Shown one piece after another: positions 27,825 through 27,868 of a stretch of DNA of 27,868 nt. The stretch is from positions 1-27,868 of IMG/VR virus record IMGVR_UViG_3300021197_001017; one strand, 5' to 3'. The DNA comes from a virus. Within the stretch, counting starts at the first letter, position 1. Every line of letters begins with the position of its first letter. Made by a program: the position numbers and the translations under genes. The notes under the pieces were generated by a model. That model was not told where the DNA came from, searched no databases, and saw only the letters and a list, made by a program, of their open reading frames with translations.

Positions 27825-27868
27825 GCCACCAAATGGGTTTTCATCTTCAGAACACCCGATGATAAAAT

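Noticed and set aside
1-27868. CRISPR arrays, insertion sequences or integrase/attachment sites
   Set aside because: No regularly spaced repeats, transposase motifs or integrase genes were seen; the two tRNA clusters show no flanking duplicated tRNA ends.

Overview
This window looks like part of the genome of a marine T4-like (contractile-tailed, lytic) bacteriophage. Its left third carries a T4-type replication block in the order known from cyanophage- and pelagiphage-like myoviruses: polymerase gp43, small gene, UvsX, small gene, gp41 helicase, small gene, gp61-like primase. Consensus T4 late promoters (NATAAATA) precede several genes. The host is a Gram-negative bacterium, because the phage encodes an outer-membrane porin and an envelope lipoprotein. 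A circularly permuted, two-piece tmRNA points to an alphaproteobacterial host, or less likely a cyanobacterial one. These host statements are inference. Layout, left to right. (1) Positions 1-11001, + strand: replication genes, then a metabolic cassette (sugar-nucleotide epimerase, ThyX, radical SAM/SPASM enzyme, class II ribonucleotide reductase), then a porin and a small membrane protein, closed by a strong terminator. (2) 11003-11594, + strand: a RuvC-like resolvase behind its own late promoter, apparently leaderless. (3) 20105-11566, - strand: a tightly overlapping late operon. Five or six of its proteins share a short N-terminus like the capsid-targeting sequence of T4 internal proteins, followed by a possible gp21-type (I/L)xE cleavage site. 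The cargoes are two nuclease-like proteins, a PAP2 phosphatase, a ligase-fold protein and a fusion of nucleotidyltransferase, ATP-grasp and protease-like domains. The operon ends with a possible lysis pair. (4) 24420-20135, - strand: an early unit. It has two near-identical consensus sigma-70 promoters at positions 24393-24420 and 20910-20937, a structured leader, a winged-helix protein, an Sm-like protein, tRNA-Arg and tRNA-Lys, a deaminase, small proteins, the permuted tmRNA and a second copy of the small basic protein found between helicase and primase. It ends in a strong terminator. (5) 26606-24474, - strand: one large virion protein with its own late promoter and terminator. (6) 27868-26571, - strand: small genes, a GroES-like co-chaperonin, tRNA-Ile(UAU) and tRNA-Leu(UAA), ending in a terminator that overlaps the next late promoter. 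Together the genes replicate the phage genome, supply dNTPs, adjust host translation (tRNAs, tmRNA) and folding (GroES), change the envelope (porin) and, as a hypothesis, load enzymes into the capsid for delivery at infection. The most notable observations are the permuted tmRNA, the putative packaged-enzyme operon including a ligase-like DUF6267-type protein, the phage porin, the terminator/late-promoter overlap and the tRNA-Ile(UAU). All family calls are from reading motifs by eye; no database search was run.
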